A DNA stretch of 64,000 nucleotides, from contig NZ_KE386844.1 in assembly GCF_000429065.1 (NCBI RefSeq), positions 1-64,000 on the forward strand, written 5' to 3'. Below the pieces are notes generated by a model. The model was given only the letters and a program-made list of their open reading frames with translations, had not been told where the DNA came from and made no database searches. This DNA comes from Silanimonas lenta DSM 16282 (GTDB taxonomy: Bacteria > Pseudomonadota > Gammaproteobacteria > Xanthomonadales > Xanthomonadaceae). This document shows, piece after piece, positions 42,388 through 51,577 of the stretch. The first letter of the stretch is position 1. Every line of letters begins with the position of its first letter. The position numbers and the translations under genes are program-made.

Positions 42388-43348
42388 AGACCTTCGCACT
42401 GAGCTGCAGCAGGGAACGCACCTGCTCGCGCAGGGGCAGCGGTTCGACCACCTCGGCATCGGGGCCGTAGCGCAGCACGTCCATCAGCAGCTCGCGGGCA
42501 TGGCTGTAGGGCACGCGCAGTTCGTAGCGGCCGTCGGGCAGGAAGCGCCCTTCCTGCCTGGAATGCCAGTGCTCGTCGGCCACCCAGCGCGCTGCCTTGG
42601 CGCTGAAGCGGATGGTGGCCCAGGCCTTGGGCGCGCCGCTGAAGATGCCGTAGCTGGAAGCGAAATGGGCATCGAGCTCGGTCTCCGGCAGGTCGAGGGC
42701 CGGGGCGTCTTCGAGGCGCGCATGGGCGATGCGGTCCACCGAGAAACTGCGCAGGGCCTCGCGCTCGTGGTCGTAGGCATCGAGATACCAGTTGTCGCGG
42801 TAGTGGGTGAGGCGCTGTGGCGAGACCTGGCGGTGGGTGCGGGTATTGGTGGTGCGGGCGGTGTAGTCGAAGCGCAGGCGTCTGCGCTCGAGCACGGCGC
42901 TGGCGACCATGCGGAACACCGCCTCATCCACCCGGCGGGTGCCGCTGCCGAGCACCCGCACCCGCTCGATCGGCCAGCGCTTGCCCCCGGCATGCTGCTG
43001 CAGCAGGGCATCGATCCGGCTCTTGAGCGGGGCGAGGGCCGCCGAAAGGATGCCCGGGCCGGTGCGGTCGAGCAGCTGCTGGGCGGCGGTGAGGGCATGC
43101 AGTTCCTCCGAACTCAGCCACAGGCCGGGCAGCTCGAAACGCTCGGCCTCCTTCTCGGCATAACGGAAGCTGGCCTCGCCCTCGCCGTGCTCCAGCGGGG
43201 CGCCGAGCGCATCGCGCAGGAAGGCAAGGTCGCGGTAGAGGGTGGCGCGCGAGCAGCCGAGCTCGTCCATCAGACGCTGCAGGGGCACCGGGTAGCGGGA
43301 GGCCTTGAGGCTGCGGTGCAGGGCGAGGATGCGTTCGTAGCGGTCCAT
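42377..43348 (-). CDS. WYL-domain helix-turn-helix transcriptional regulator
   Basis: A 323-residue regulator. A DeoR/HTH_11-type winged helix (residues 1-60, QRLMDELGCSRATLYRDLAFLRD) precedes a WYL domain (about 130-215, with QVSPQRLTHYRDNWYLDAYDHERE) and a WCX C-terminal extension. WYL proteins sense nucleic acids or small ligands and regulate stress or mobile-element defence in several bacteria; no such target is visible here. It is upstream of, and overlapping, the patatin gene and divergent from the transporter at 43445. Confidence 0.9.
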   Translation of the reverse strand: MDRYERILALHRSLKASRYPVPLQRLMDELGCSRATLYRDLAFLRDALGAPLEHGEGEASFRYAEKEAERFELPGLWLSSEELHALTAAQQLLDRTGPGILSAALAPLKSRIDALLQQHAGGKRWPIERVRVLGSGTRRVDEAVFRMVASAVLERRRLRFDYTARTTNTRTHRQVSPQRLTHYRDNWYLDAYDHEREALRSFSVDRIAHARLEDAPALDLPETELDAHFASSYGIFSGAPKAWATIRFSAKAARWVADEHWHSRQEGRFLPDGRYELRVPYSHARELLMDVLRYGPDAEVVEPLPLREQVRSLLQLSAKVYGD

Positions 43349-43444
43349 CGGCGGCGGGCCCGGGGCGGGACGCCAAGGATGGCAAAGCCTCCGCCTCTAC
43401 GCCACGCAAGGGTAAAGTCGGCGCCGTTCCGCCCCGGAGACCCC

Positions 43445-45187
43445 ATGGACGCCCTGCTCACCCTCGCCGTCGTGCTCGCCGCCACCGCCCTGTTCGTCAG
43501 CGAGAAGCTGCGGGTGGACGTGGTGGCGCTGATGGTGCTCTGCGCCCTTCTGCTGCTCGGCCTGGTGGAGCCGAAGGAGGCGCTCGGCGGCTTCAGCAGC
43601 GAGGCCACCATCACCGTGGCGGCGATGTTCGTGCTGAGCGCCGGGCTCACCCGCAGCGGCGCCCTGCTCGGCCTGGGCCGCCTGCTGGCGCGCATCCGCA
43701 ATCCCTGGATCATGCTCGGCGTGGTGCTGGGTGTGGCCGCCCCGGTCTCGGCCTTCATCAACAACACCGCGGCGGTGGCGGTATTCCTGCCGATCCTGCT
43801 CGCGGCCGCCACGGCGGCGCGGCGCAGCCCCTCGCGCATGCTGATCCCGCTCTCCTACGTGGCGCAGATGGGCGGTGTGTGCACCCTGATCGGCACCTCG
43901 ACCAACCTGCTCGTGAACTCGCTGGCGCAGCAGGCCGGCGAGCCGGGCTTCACCCTGTTCGAGTTCTCCGAGCTCGGCCTGGTCTTCCTCGGTTTTGGCG
44001 TTGCCTACCTGCTCGTCGCCTCGCCCTTCCTGCTGCCCGAACGCGAGGCGCCCTCACTGCCGCAGGCCGCCGAGCTCGGCAAGTACGTCACCGAGCTCAA
44101 GGTGCCGGAAGGCTCGAAGCTGGTGGGTCGCACCGTGGCCGAGATCGGCGCGGTGGAGAACCACCGGGTCTATGTGCTGGAACTGATCCGCGGCGAGACC
44201 CTGCACTGGGCGCCGCGCGCCACCGCCATCGAGGCCGGCGACGTGCTGCTGGTGCAGGGCGAATGGCCGCGGCTCACCGAGTTCGCCCGCGCCCATGGCC
44301 TCTCGCTCGACACCCCGCAGGCGGAACGCACCGTGCTGGTCGAGGCCATGGTGGCGCCAAACAGCCGGCTCGCCGGCCGTACCCTGGACGAGGTGGCGCT
44401 GCCGCAGCAGCACCAGGCGCGGGTGATCGCCCTGCACCGCCGCGGCGAGCGGGTGGCCGAGCAGCTGCGCTCGCTGCCGCTCGCGGCCGGCGACCTCGTG
44501 CTGCTCAGCATCCCCGACTCGGAGATGGCCGAGCTGCGCCGCGACACCGCGCTGGTGATCGTCTCCGAACGCAACGAGGAGCGCATCGACTGGCGCCGTG
44601 CCCTCACCGCCGTGGGGGTGATGGTGGCCGTGGTGACGCTCGCCGCGCTCAACATCATCCCCATCGTCGAATCGGCCATCCTCGGCTGCATCGCCCTCGT
44701 AGTGCTGCGCGCGCTGGAGCCGGACGAGGCCTATGCCGCCATCGACTGGCGGGTGATCGTGCTGCTGGCCGGCGTGTTCCCGCTCGGCATCGCCATGCAG
44801 GAAAGCGGGCTGGCGCGGCTGGTGGTCGACTACACCCTGGGGCCGCTCGGCGGCTTCGGCCCGCTGGCGGCGCTGGCCGCCCTCTATCTGCTCACCACCC
44901 TGCTCACCGAGGTGATGAGCAACAACGCGGCGGCCGTGCTGCTGACGCCGATCGCCCTGGGCACCGCCTCCACCCTCGGAGTGGATGCCAAGCCCTTCCT
45001 GATCGCCGTGATGTTCGCCGCCTCCACCGCCTTCGCCACCCCGGTGGGCTACCAGACCAACACCATGGTCTACAGCGCCGGTGGCTACCGCTTCGCCGAC
45101 TTCCTGCGCATCGGCCTGCCGCTGAACGTGCTGTTCTTCCTCGTGGCGATCGTCTTCATCCCGCGCTACTTTCCGTTCTCGCCCTGA
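43445..45187 (+). CDS. SLC13-type ion transporter with two TrkA-C domains
   Basis: A 580-residue inner-membrane carrier of the ArsB/CitM-like ion-transporter superfamily. Two blocks of five to six helices (residues 1-195 and 390-575) flank a soluble insert of two TrkA-C (RCK_C) domains, with KVPEGSKLVGRTVAEIG and VAPNSRLAGRTLDEVAL openings. Signature hairpins are FINNTAAVAVFLPI plus GTSTNLLVNS in the first half and EVMSNNAAAVLLTPIA plus TPVGYQTNTMVY in the second. Relatives carry sulfate, dicarboxylates or other anions driven by sodium; the substrate is not decided by sequence. The ATG follows GGAGACCCC. It is divergent from the WYL regulator. Confidence 0.9.
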   Translation: MDALLTLAVVLAATALFVSEKLRVDVVALMVLCALLLLGLVEPKEALGGFSSEATITVAAMFVLSAGLTRSGALLGLGRLLARIRNPWIMLGVVLGVAAPVSAFINNTAAVAVFLPILLAAATAARRSPSRMLIPLSYVAQMGGVCTLIGTSTNLLVNSLAQQAGEPGFTLFEFSELGLVFLGFGVAYLLVASPFLLPEREAPSLPQAAELGKYVTELKVPEGSKLVGRTVAEIGAVENHRVYVLELIRGETLHWAPRATAIEAGDVLLVQGEWPRLTEFARAHGLSLDTPQAERTVLVEAMVAPNSRLAGRTLDEVALPQQHQARVIALHRRGERVAEQLRSLPLAAGDLVLLSIPDSEMAELRRDTALVIVSERNEERIDWRRALTAVGVMVAVVTLAALNIIPIVESAILGCIALVVLRALEPDEAYAAIDWRVIVLLAGVFPLGIAMQESGLARLVVDYTLGPLGGFGPLAALAALYLLTTLLTEVMSNNAAAVLLTPIALGTASTLGVDAKPFLIAVMFAASTAFATPVGYQTNTMVYSAGGYRFADFLRIGLPLNVLFFLVAIVFIPRYFPFSP

Positions 45188-45226
45188 CCCGCCCGGGTCG
45201 CGGCCCACCCCCGGAGGACCCCCGCC

Positions 45227-45793
45227 ATGCCCCGCGCCCTGCCCGCCCTCGCCCTGCTGCTCGCCCTGTCCGCGCCTGCCGCCGTGCTGGCCGATGCCAA
45301 GGCCGAACTCAGCCGTGCCTTCGACCGCTTCCTCGAGGCCCCCTCGTTCCGCGCCACCATGAGCGACGCCAAGACCGGCGAGCGCTACGTGCGGGTGGAA
45401 TACGCCGCCCCCGACCGCTACCGCGTCGTCAACGAGCAGGGCGGCCCGACCATGGTGGTGGTGGGCAATACCGCGCAGATGGAGGTGGGCGGCCGGATGA
45501 TGAACGTGCCGGTGCCGATCAACCAGATCGTCAGCGCCTACCGCAACGAGGAGATGCTGCGGAAGCAGCGCGAGACGATGACCGTGGAGGCCCTGCCCGA
45601 CGGTGAGGTGGACGGCCGTCCGGCCAGGGTCTACCGCTTCACCACCCAGCACCCGCGGCCCTCCACCGCCACGGCCTGGGTGGGCGAGGGCGACACCCTG
45701 CTGCAGATCGAGGTGGACGGCGGCAACACCGCCCGCGGCAAGGTGGTACGGGTGCGCTACAGCGACCTTGGCGCCGACATCCGCATCCCCTGA
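45227..45793 (+). CDS. Exported LolA/LppX-like protein
   Basis: A 188-residue periplasmic protein with a signal peptide ending at VLA (about residue 22). The mature sequence has the layout of the LolA-like half-barrel: an N-terminal helix (AELSRAFDRFLEAPSFRATM), then strands with RVEYAAPDRYRVVNEQGG, VVVGNTAQMEVGGR and late strands VYRFTTQHPRP and LLQIEVDGG. Proteins of this shape carry lipids or sense envelope state; the exact role is unknown. It starts 39 bases after the transporter gene behind a GGAGGA ribosome site, probably in the same transcript. Confidence 0.7.
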   Translation: MPRALPALALLLALSAPAAVLADAKAELSRAFDRFLEAPSFRATMSDAKTGERYVRVEYAAPDRYRVVNEQGGPTMVVVGNTAQMEVGGRMMNVPVPINQIVSAYRNEEMLRKQRETMTVEALPDGEVDGRPARVYRFTTQHPRPSTATAWVGEGDTLLQIEVDGGNTARGKVVRVRYSDLGADIRIP

Positions 45794-45817
45794 GCCGCCG
45801 CCGGCGGCGCGCCGGCG

Positions 45818-46729
45818 CTAGTGCCCGAGCAGTTCGCCGGCGCCCTGCGCCAGCAGGGCCTCGGCCACGCGCCGGCCCAGGGCCTCGGGCTCGGCGGCGC
45901 TGCCCCGGGCCTCGGCACGGACGAGCCGGCCGCTCGCCGCATCGCCCACGGCACCGCGCAGCAGCAGCTTCTCGTTGAAGAGTTCGGCGAAGCCGGCCAC
46001 CGGCACGTGGCAGCTGCCGTGCAGGGCGCGGTTCATGGCGCGCTCGGCCTCGACGCAGACCCGGGTGGCGCCGTCGTCGAGGGCCGCCAGCAGGGACGCG
46101 GTGGCCGCGTCGTCGGCCCGGCATTCCAGCGCGATCGCCCCCTGCGCCACGGCGGGCAGAAGGCGCGGCGGAGCGAGCCGCTCGCGGATGCGTTCGCCCA
46201 GGCCCAGCCGCTGCAGGCCGGCGCAGGCGAGGATGATCGCCTCGTACTGGCCGGCATCGAGCTTGGCCAGCCGCGTATTGACGTTGCCGCGCAGGTCGAG
46301 CAGCTCGAGGTCGGGACGCAGGGCCCGCAGCTGCGCCTGCCGGCGCAGCGAGCTCGTGCCCACCCGGGCGCCGCGCGGCAGCGCATCCAGGGTGTCGAAG
46401 GCATTGGAGACGAAGGCATCGAAGGGATCGGCGCGTTCGAGAATGGCCGGCAGCACGAAGGGGCCATCGAGCTCCATCGGCACGTCCTTCAGCGAATGCA
46501 CGGCGGCATCGGCCCGGCCTTCCAGCATCGCCACCTCCAGTTCCTTCAGGAACAGACCCTTGCCTCCCACCGCCGCCAGAGCGCGGTCGAGGATCTGGTC
46601 GCCTCGGGTGCTCATCGGCACCAGCACCACCTCGAGGCCGGGATGCAGGGCGCGCAGGCGGGCGGCGACGTGTTCGGTCTGCCAGAGCGCGAGCGCGCTC
46701 TCGCGGGTGGCGAGTCGGAGCTGGGGCAT
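45818..46729 (-). CDS. hemC: Porphobilinogen deaminase (hydroxymethylbilane synthase)
   Basis: A 303-residue cytosolic enzyme that joins four porphobilinogens in haem synthesis. [13 protein letters not shown] opens the protein, HSLKDVPM contains the catalytic aspartate, [11 protein letters not shown] follows, and [10 protein letters not shown] holds the cysteine that carries the dipyrromethane cofactor. The open frame extends upstream by 56 codons from a TTG without homology, so the ATG at 46729 is chosen. The order algZ-algR-hemC is the same as in pseudomonads. Confidence 0.95.
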   Translation of the reverse strand: MPQLRLATRESALALWQTEHVAARLRALHPGLEVVLVPMSTRGDQILDRALAAVGGKGLFLKELEVAMLEGRADAAVHSLKDVPMELDGPFVLPAILERADPFDAFVSNAFDTLDALPRGARVGTSSLRRQAQLRALRPDLELLDLRGNVNTRLAKLDAGQYEAIILACAGLQRLGLGERIRERLAPPRLLPAVAQGAIALECRADDAATASLLAALDDGATRVCVEAERAMNRALHGSCHVPVAGFAELFNEKLLLRGAVGDAASGRLVRAEARGSAAEPEALGRRVAEALLAQGAGELLGH

Positions 46730-46752
46730 TCGGTCGGTCTTCGGCAAAGCGT

Positions 46753-47490
46753 CTAGAGGTGCTTGAGCTCTTCCTTGAGCAGGGGCAGGCAGCGGCGGCT
46801 CACTTCCAGCCGTGCCGGACTGTCGCGCAGCAGGGCGTACACGCTGCCATCGGGATTGCGGCGCAGCTCGACGAGCTGCTCGCGGGCCACCAGGCAATTG
46901 CGGTGGATGCGCAGGAAACGCGGGGCGAACTCGGCCTCGAGGCTTTTCAGTGAATCCTCCACCAGGTCCTCGCCGCGGGCATGGTGCACCACCACGTACT
47001 TTTCTTCGGCCTGCAGGTAGTGGATGTCGGCCACCGGCACCAGGCGCAGCGAGCCGCGCAGGCGCGCCGCGAGATGGCTGCGCTGCCGCCCCGTCAGGGC
47101 CGGCGCCGCCATCTGCTGGCGTCCGGCGCGACGCTCGGCGGCGCGCTGCAGGGCGGCGGCGAGGCGCTCGGCGCGCACCGGCTTCAGAAGGTAATCGACG
47201 GCCGCCGCCTCGAAGGCGGCGAGCGCATGCTCGTCGTAGGCAGTGCAGAACACCACCGCCGGCGGCGAGGCCAGCGCGGCGAGGTGGCGGGCGGCCTCGA
47301 GACCGTCCATGCCGGGCATCTCGATGTCGAGCAGCACCACCTCGGGGCGCGCCTCCGGGCCGGTGCAGGCCTCGATCACCGCCCGGCCATCGGCCACCGC
47401 GCCCACCACCCGGTGCCCGCCCAGCCCATCGACGAGGGCGGCAAGACGCTCGCGGGCCAGCGGTTCGTCGTCGGCGATCAGGACATCCAT
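46753..47490 (-). CDS. algR: LytTR-family response regulator AlgR
   Basis: A 245-residue response regulator. The receiver domain (1-120) has the acidic pair in IADDEPLAR, the phosphorylated aspartate in [11 protein letters not shown] and the conserved lysine in LLKPVRAE. The C-terminal LytTR DNA-binding domain (about 140-245) includes [17 protein letters not shown] and [11 protein letters not shown]. AlgR controls alginate, pili and virulence traits in Pseudomonas; in this lineage it is also tied to pili and motility. It lies 13 bases downstream of its sensor algZ and 23 bases upstream of hemC. Confidence 0.93.
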   Translation of the reverse strand: MDVLIADDEPLARERLAALVDGLGGHRVVGAVADGRAVIEACTGPEARPEVVLLDIEMPGMDGLEAARHLAALASPPAVVFCTAYDEHALAAFEAAAVDYLLKPVRAERLAAALQRAAERRAGRQQMAAPALTGRQRSHLAARLRGSLRLVPVADIHYLQAEEKYVVVHHARGEDLVEDSLKSLEAEFAPRFLRIHRNCLVAREQLVELRRNPDGSVYALLRDSPARLEVSRRCLPLLKEELKHL

Positions 47491-47503
47491 CGGCAGCGGA
47501 AGC

Positions 47504-48535
47504 TCAAGACAGGGGCAACTCGATCCGGACCCGATAGTAGCCCTCCCGGGCCTCGGCCAAGAGCGTCGCTCCACGCCCGAAGCGATGCGCCAGGCGTTGC
47601 CGGATCGACGCCAGGGCATGGCCGTTCCCCGGCCTCGATGGCAGCCCCTCGGGATAAGGGTTGCCGATCTCGATGCAGAGCCGACGGCCGTCCGCGCGCA
47701 GGATGACGCGGATCTCGCCGCCCTCGCGAAGCCTCGCAATTCCGTGCACCACGGCATTCTCCAGCAAAGGCTGGAGCACCAGCCGCGGCAGGGGGAGATG
47801 CAGGGGCAGGCCGGGCTCGGCCTCCCAGGAAACCCTGAGCCGCTCGCCGAGGCGCAGCTGCTCGATGCCGAGGAAGCGCTGGGCGAGATGGATCTCGTCG
47901 GCCAGGGTCCCCTCGGCCCCGCCCTGGCCCAGGGCGGCGCGGAAGAGTTCGGAAAGATCCTCCACGGCCCGTTCGGCCGCGGCGGGATCCCGCCGGACCA
48001 AGGCAGCGATGGAGTTCATCGAGTTGAACAGGAAATGCGGCCGGATCCGGGCCTGCAGGGCTTCCATCTGTGCCTGGGCAAGGGCCTTCACCTGGGCCCG
48101 CCAGCGATCCTGGGCGGCAAAGTAACGAAGCGCGATCCCGGCGATGAGCCCGGTCAGGAGGGTGGTGGTCAGCACGAACTGCCGGTTGAGGCCGGCATCC
48201 AGCACGAAGTCGCCGAGCGAGGCGGCGATGTAGTTCAGGGCCGCCGCCCCCAGCCCGGCGACCCCCATCGGCACGGCCGTGGCCACGACGAAATCGGCGT
48301 GCCGGGGCAGCCTGAGCAGCCAGGGCCGCAGCTTGCACAGAGCCACGGCGGAAGCGATGGCGATCCAGGTGGCAAGCGCGCTGGCCGAGGCGAACTCGAT
48401 GAAATCCCAACGCGCCGCCCGGGTCGGCGCCAGGGCGACCACCAGCACCACGAGCTGGCCGGCGCCGATGGCCGCCGCCAGGCGCAGCGGGGTGCAGAAC
48501 TCCGGCAGGACGAGGCGGTCGGCGGCGGGCGGCAT
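47504..48535 (-). CDS. algZ: LytS-type sensor histidine kinase AlgZ (FimS)
   Basis: A 343-residue inner-membrane kinase. Four membrane helices span about residues 18-135. The His_kinase (LytS) domain follows with RPHFLFNSMNSI, which carries the phosphorylated histidine, then an HATPase domain with LVLQPLLENAVVHG and a weaker G box near NGHALASIRQRL. It is the partner of AlgR, 13 bases downstream. The start MPPAADR is set by the ATG nearest the first helix; the open frame extends far upstream only by running through the desaturase gene. Confidence 0.92.
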   Translation of the reverse strand: MPPAADRLVLPEFCTPLRLAAAIGAGQLVVLVVALAPTRAARWDFIEFASASALATWIAIASAVALCKLRPWLLRLPRHADFVVATAVPMGVAGLGAAALNYIAASLGDFVLDAGLNRQFVLTTTLLTGLIAGIALRYFAAQDRWRAQVKALAQAQMEALQARIRPHFLFNSMNSIAALVRRDPAAAERAVEDLSELFRAALGQGGAEGTLADEIHLAQRFLGIEQLRLGERLRVSWEAEPGLPLHLPLPRLVLQPLLENAVVHGIARLREGGEIRVILRADGRRLCIEIGNPYPEGLPSRPGNGHALASIRQRLAHRFGRGATLLAEAREGYYRVRIELPLS

Positions 48536-48564
48536 GCCGCCAGTATCGCCGATCGTCCCCCGGC

Positions 48565-49671
48565 TCAGGCCGGCGCCGGCGCCCAGCGCGGCCGGCTGGG
48601 GAAGGCGTGGCGGAACAGGCGCCAGAGCACCGAACCAAACTGCCGCGGCAGCGAGCCCGTGTTGTAGGGCACGCCGTACTTCGCACAGATCGCCCGCACC
48701 TCGCTGGCGATGGCGGCGTAGCGGCGGGCCGGCAGGTCGGGGAAGAGGTGATGCTCGATCTGGTGGCTCAGGTTGCCGGTCATCAGGTGCATCAGAAAGC
48801 CGCCGGAGATGTTCGAGGAACCGCGGATCTGCCGCTGGTACCAGCCGGCGCGGGTCTCGTCCTTCACCTGCGCCGGAGTGAAGGTGATGGCATCGCGGGT
48901 GAAGTGGCCGCAGAAGATCACCACGAAGGTCCAGAGATTGCGGGCGAGGTTGGCGGCCATGTTCCCCAGCAGCACCGGCAGGAAATAGGGGCCGGCCAGC
49001 AGCGGGAAGACCACGTAGTCCTTGCCGCCCTGCCAGGGCAGCTTGCGCAGGAGCGGCCGGGCCTCGATCCAGAACTCGCGCCAGGGCCGGCGGCCCTTGA
49101 GGTACTTGCCGAGCTTGAGGTTCTGGATGGCGATACCGGTCTGGTAGAACACCGCCAGCACCAGGGCATAGAGCGGCTGGCCGAGCGCGAAGGGCGTCCA
49201 GCGCTGCTCGGGGAAGATGCGCAGCAGGCCGTAGCCCACGTCGTCGTCCTTGCCGCGCACATTGGTCCACTGGTGGTGGCGGTGGTTGTGGGTCTCGCGC
49301 CACCACTCGGTGGGGCAGAGGTGGTCCCACTGGAAGCGGTCGCCCTGCAGGCTCGGGTCGTTCATCCAGTCGTACTGGCCATGGATGACGTTGTGGCCGA
49401 GCTCCATGTTGTCGAGGATCTTCGACACCGCCAGCGCGAACACGCCGAAGCACCATAGCGGCCAGAGCATCCAGGGCGCCGGCGCCGCGCCGTAGAGGGC
49501 GAGCCGGCCGATGGCCTCACTCCAGCGCACGGCATGGCGCACGCGGCGGATGTAGCGGGCATCGGCAGCACCGAGGTCGCGGACGTGCTTCTCGCGCAGG
49601 GCGTCGAGCTCGGCGCCGAAGGCCTCGAGGCGTTCCCCGGTGAGCAGGGGCGTGGCGGCAGCAGCAGACAT
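48565..49671 (-). CDS. Membrane fatty-acid desaturase
   Basis: A 368-residue integral-membrane di-iron desaturase. The three histidine boxes are complete: GHNVIHG, HNHRHHQW and HQIEHHLFP. Two hydrophobic hairpins surround them. It introduces a double bond in acyl chains of phospholipids or acyl carriers, using electrons from the ferredoxin reductase encoded 26 bases upstream. The pair and the divergent TetR gene resemble the DesT/DesC-DesB arrangement of pseudomonads. The stop codon is 29 bases before algZ, so some read-through into algZ is possible. Confidence 0.93.
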   Translation of the reverse strand: MSAAAATPLLTGERLEAFGAELDALREKHVRDLGAADARYIRRVRHAVRWSEAIGRLALYGAAPAPWMLWPLWCFGVFALAVSKILDNMELGHNVIHGQYDWMNDPSLQGDRFQWDHLCPTEWWRETHNHRHHQWTNVRGKDDDVGYGLLRIFPEQRWTPFALGQPLYALVLAVFYQTGIAIQNLKLGKYLKGRRPWREFWIEARPLLRKLPWQGGKDYVVFPLLAGPYFLPVLLGNMAANLARNLWTFVVIFCGHFTRDAITFTPAQVKDETRAGWYQRQIRGSSNISGGFLMHLMTGNLSHQIEHHLFPDLPARRYAAIASEVRAICAKYGVPYNTGSLPRQFGSVLWRLFRHAFPSRPRWAPAPA

Positions 49672-49697
49672 GCAGGGCGGGTTCCGGGGTCGCAGAA

Positions 49698-50759
49698 TCA
49701 AAGGTCGATCACAAGGTCGCTGCGCGCGGCGCTGATGCAGAGCTTCAGCGCCGTGCTGGCCTCGGGGTGCAGGCTGTCGTCGCGCAGGTCGAGGTGCACG
49801 CCCTCGGCCTTGGCGCAGGCACAGCGCCCGCAGAGGCCCTGGCGGCAGCCGTGCGGCGGGGTGAGGCCGGCGGCCTCCAGCGCGGCCAGCAGCGGCGTGC
49901 CGGCAGGGATGGACAGGGTGCGGCCGCTGCGCCGGAGGTGCAGCGTGACGTTCGCCTCCGGCGCCTCGGGCAGGCGCAGGAGCGGCGGGGTGAAGCTCTC
50001 GGTGGCGATGCGTGCGGCCGCTCCGCGCAGCAGGGCCTCGACCCGTGCCACGAAGCCGGCAGGGCCGCAGGCCAGCACCTCGGCCCCCTCCGGGCTCGCC
50101 GGCAGCGCGGGCAGCAGGCCGGCCTCCAGCCGGCCGGCCGCCTCGTGGGCGGACTGCGGCGCATCGCCGGTGAGGAAGAGGCGGAAGCGGAAATCCGGGA
50201 AGCGCGCCTGCAGGGCCTGCAGTTCCTCGAGGAAGCAGGCCTCGGCGCGCTCGCGCACCCAGTAGGCGAGCGCCAGACCGGCGAGCTGGCCGCGGGCCGC
50301 GGCGGCGCGGATCTGGGCCATGGCGGCGGTGATGCCGCTGCCCGCGGCCATCAGCAGGCGCTGGCTGGCCTGCGGCAGGGCGAAGCGCAGCCCGCCCCAG
50401 GGCTCGCTGATGGCGAGACGCTCGCCGTCCCGCGCCCGGGCCAGCCACTCGGCGAAGCGCCCGCCGGCCACCCGGCGCACGGTGATGGCGAGTTCGCGTT
50501 CGCCGGGCAGGCTCACCAGGGTGAAGCTGCGCTGGAAGCGCCGGCCATCCAGTTCGAAGCCCAGGGTGAGGTGCTGCCCGGGCTGCCAGTCGCGCAGGCG
50601 GCGGAAAGGCTTCAGCCACAGGGTCTCGGAATCCACCGCGGCCGGCGTACGGCGCAGCAGCCGCGCGGTATTGCCATACGGGCTCCAGCCCGGCTGCAGC
50701 AGGCCGCGCCAGTAGTGCCAGGCCGGGCGGAAGGGGGGAAGGGACAGCGTGGCACTCAT
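49698..50759 (-). CDS. Ferredoxin reductase of the desaturase system
   Basis: A 353-residue electron-transfer protein with three parts. An FAD-binding barrel (about 40-130, with RSFTLVS) comes first. An NAD-binding domain follows (about 135-255, MAAGSGITAAMAQIRAA and LACGPAGFV). The last part is a plant-type [2Fe-2S] ferredoxin domain with the cluster cysteines in CRQGLCGRC and KLCIS (about 303-341). It passes electrons from NAD(P)H to the desaturase that follows. ATG at 50759 is preferred over one five codons upstream. The gene is expressed from the TATAGA/TTGAAC promoter at 50795-50823. Confidence 0.93.
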   Translation of the reverse strand: MSATLSLPPFRPAWHYWRGLLQPGWSPYGNTARLLRRTPAAVDSETLWLKPFRRLRDWQPGQHLTLGFELDGRRFQRSFTLVSLPGERELAITVRRVAGGRFAEWLARARDGERLAISEPWGGLRFALPQASQRLLMAAGSGITAAMAQIRAAAARGQLAGLALAYWVRERAEACFLEELQALQARFPDFRFRLFLTGDAPQSAHEAAGRLEAGLLPALPASPEGAEVLACGPAGFVARVEALLRGAAARIATESFTPPLLRLPEAPEANVTLHLRRSGRTLSIPAGTPLLAALEAAGLTPPHGCRQGLCGRCACAKAEGVHLDLRDDSLHPEASTALKLCISAARSDLVIDL

Positions 50760-50794
50760 GCAGGAGCGGAGCATCGGGGGTGGGCGCGGGCGAT

Positions 50795-50823
50795 TCTATA
50801 CACTTGTGCATACAGGTGTTCAA
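50795..50823 (-). promoter_or_regulatory. Sigma-70 promoter of the reductase-desaturase operon
   Basis: On the minus strand a -35 box TTGAAC (50818-50823) and a -10 box TATAGA (50795-50800) are separated by exactly 17 bases. This is among the best promoter matches in the window. The start codon of the reductase is about 36 bases downstream of the -10. The spacer is almost filled by the operator palindrome. Confidence 0.75.
50800..50819. promoter_or_regulatory. Operator palindrome for the TetR (FabR/DesT-like) regulator
   Basis: ACACTTGT and ACAGGTGT form an inverted repeat with one mismatch around a four-base GCAT centre. It covers the space between the -35 and -10 boxes of the reductase promoter, so a bound repressor would block RNA polymerase. 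Its position, 64 bases before the divergent TetR gene, is typical of an autoregulated FabR/DesT-type switch. Confidence 0.7.
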
Positions 50824-50882
50824 AGCCCGCCCCCGGCCGGGGTGCTACCGTTCAGGCGCCACGTCCCGGCCCGTCCCTTCGC

Positions 50883-51548
50883 ATGCCCCAGCCCACCCCG
50901 CTCCGCCCGCCCCAGCCCCGCGCCGCCCCCGGCCAGCCCGGGCGCAAGCCGCAGATCAGCCGCGAGGACCTGATCGCCGCCGCCCTGCGCCTGCTCGGAC
51001 CGCACCGCAGCGTCTCCACCCTCAGCCTGCGCGAGGTGGCGCGCGAGGCCGACATCGCCCCGAACAGCTTCTACCGCCACTTCCGCGACATGGATGCGCT
51101 GGCCATCGCCCTCATCGAGCTGGGCGGCCGCAGCCTGCGCACCATCATCCGCGAGGCGCGGCTGCGCCTGCGCCCCGGGCGCAGCGTGATCCGCACCTCG
51201 ATCCAGACCTTCATGGAGCAGCTCGACGCCGACGAGCGCCTGCTGCACATCCTGCTGCGCGAAGGCAACGTCGGCTCGGATGCCTACAAGGCCGCGGTGG
51301 AGCGCGAGCTGCGGACGTTCGAGGAAGAACTCTGCGCCGATCTCGTGCGCCTGTCCGAGGCCGGCGGCCGGCCGATCCACGCCCCGGCCCTGGTGGCCAC
51401 CGCCATGACCCGGCTGGTGTTCGCCATGGCCGCCACCGCCATCGACCTGCCGCGCGAGCGCCGCGGCGAGGTGGTGGAGCAGATGGTGCAGATGCTGCGG
51501 ATGATCATGGAAGGCGCCCACGTGCTGGCCGAGCGCGAGGAGCGCTGA
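50883..51548 (+). CDS. TetR-family regulator of unsaturated fatty acid genes (FabR/DesT-like)
   Basis: A 221-residue repressor. After a proline-rich leader (1-22), the TetR helix-turn-helix is at about 25-70 (SLREVAREADIAPNSFYRHFRDMDAL). The pattern is the FabR/DesT one, including GRKPQISREDLIAAALRL before it. The C-terminal ligand domain is helical and would sense acyl-CoA saturation. It is divergent from the reductase-desaturase pair across 123 bases containing a clear operator. Regulation of both directions by this protein is inferred. Confidence 0.88.
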   Translation: MPQPTPLRPPQPRAAPGQPGRKPQISREDLIAAALRLLGPHRSVSTLSLREVAREADIAPNSFYRHFRDMDALAIALIELGGRSLRTIIREARLRLRPGRSVIRTSIQTFMEQLDADERLLHILLREGNVGSDAYKAAVERELRTFEEELCADLVRLSEAGGRPIHAPALVATAMTRLVFAMAATAIDLPRERRGEVVEQMVQMLRMIMEGAHVLAEREER

Positions 51549-51577
51549 AGGCCGGGGCGGGGGGGCGCAGCCTGCCC

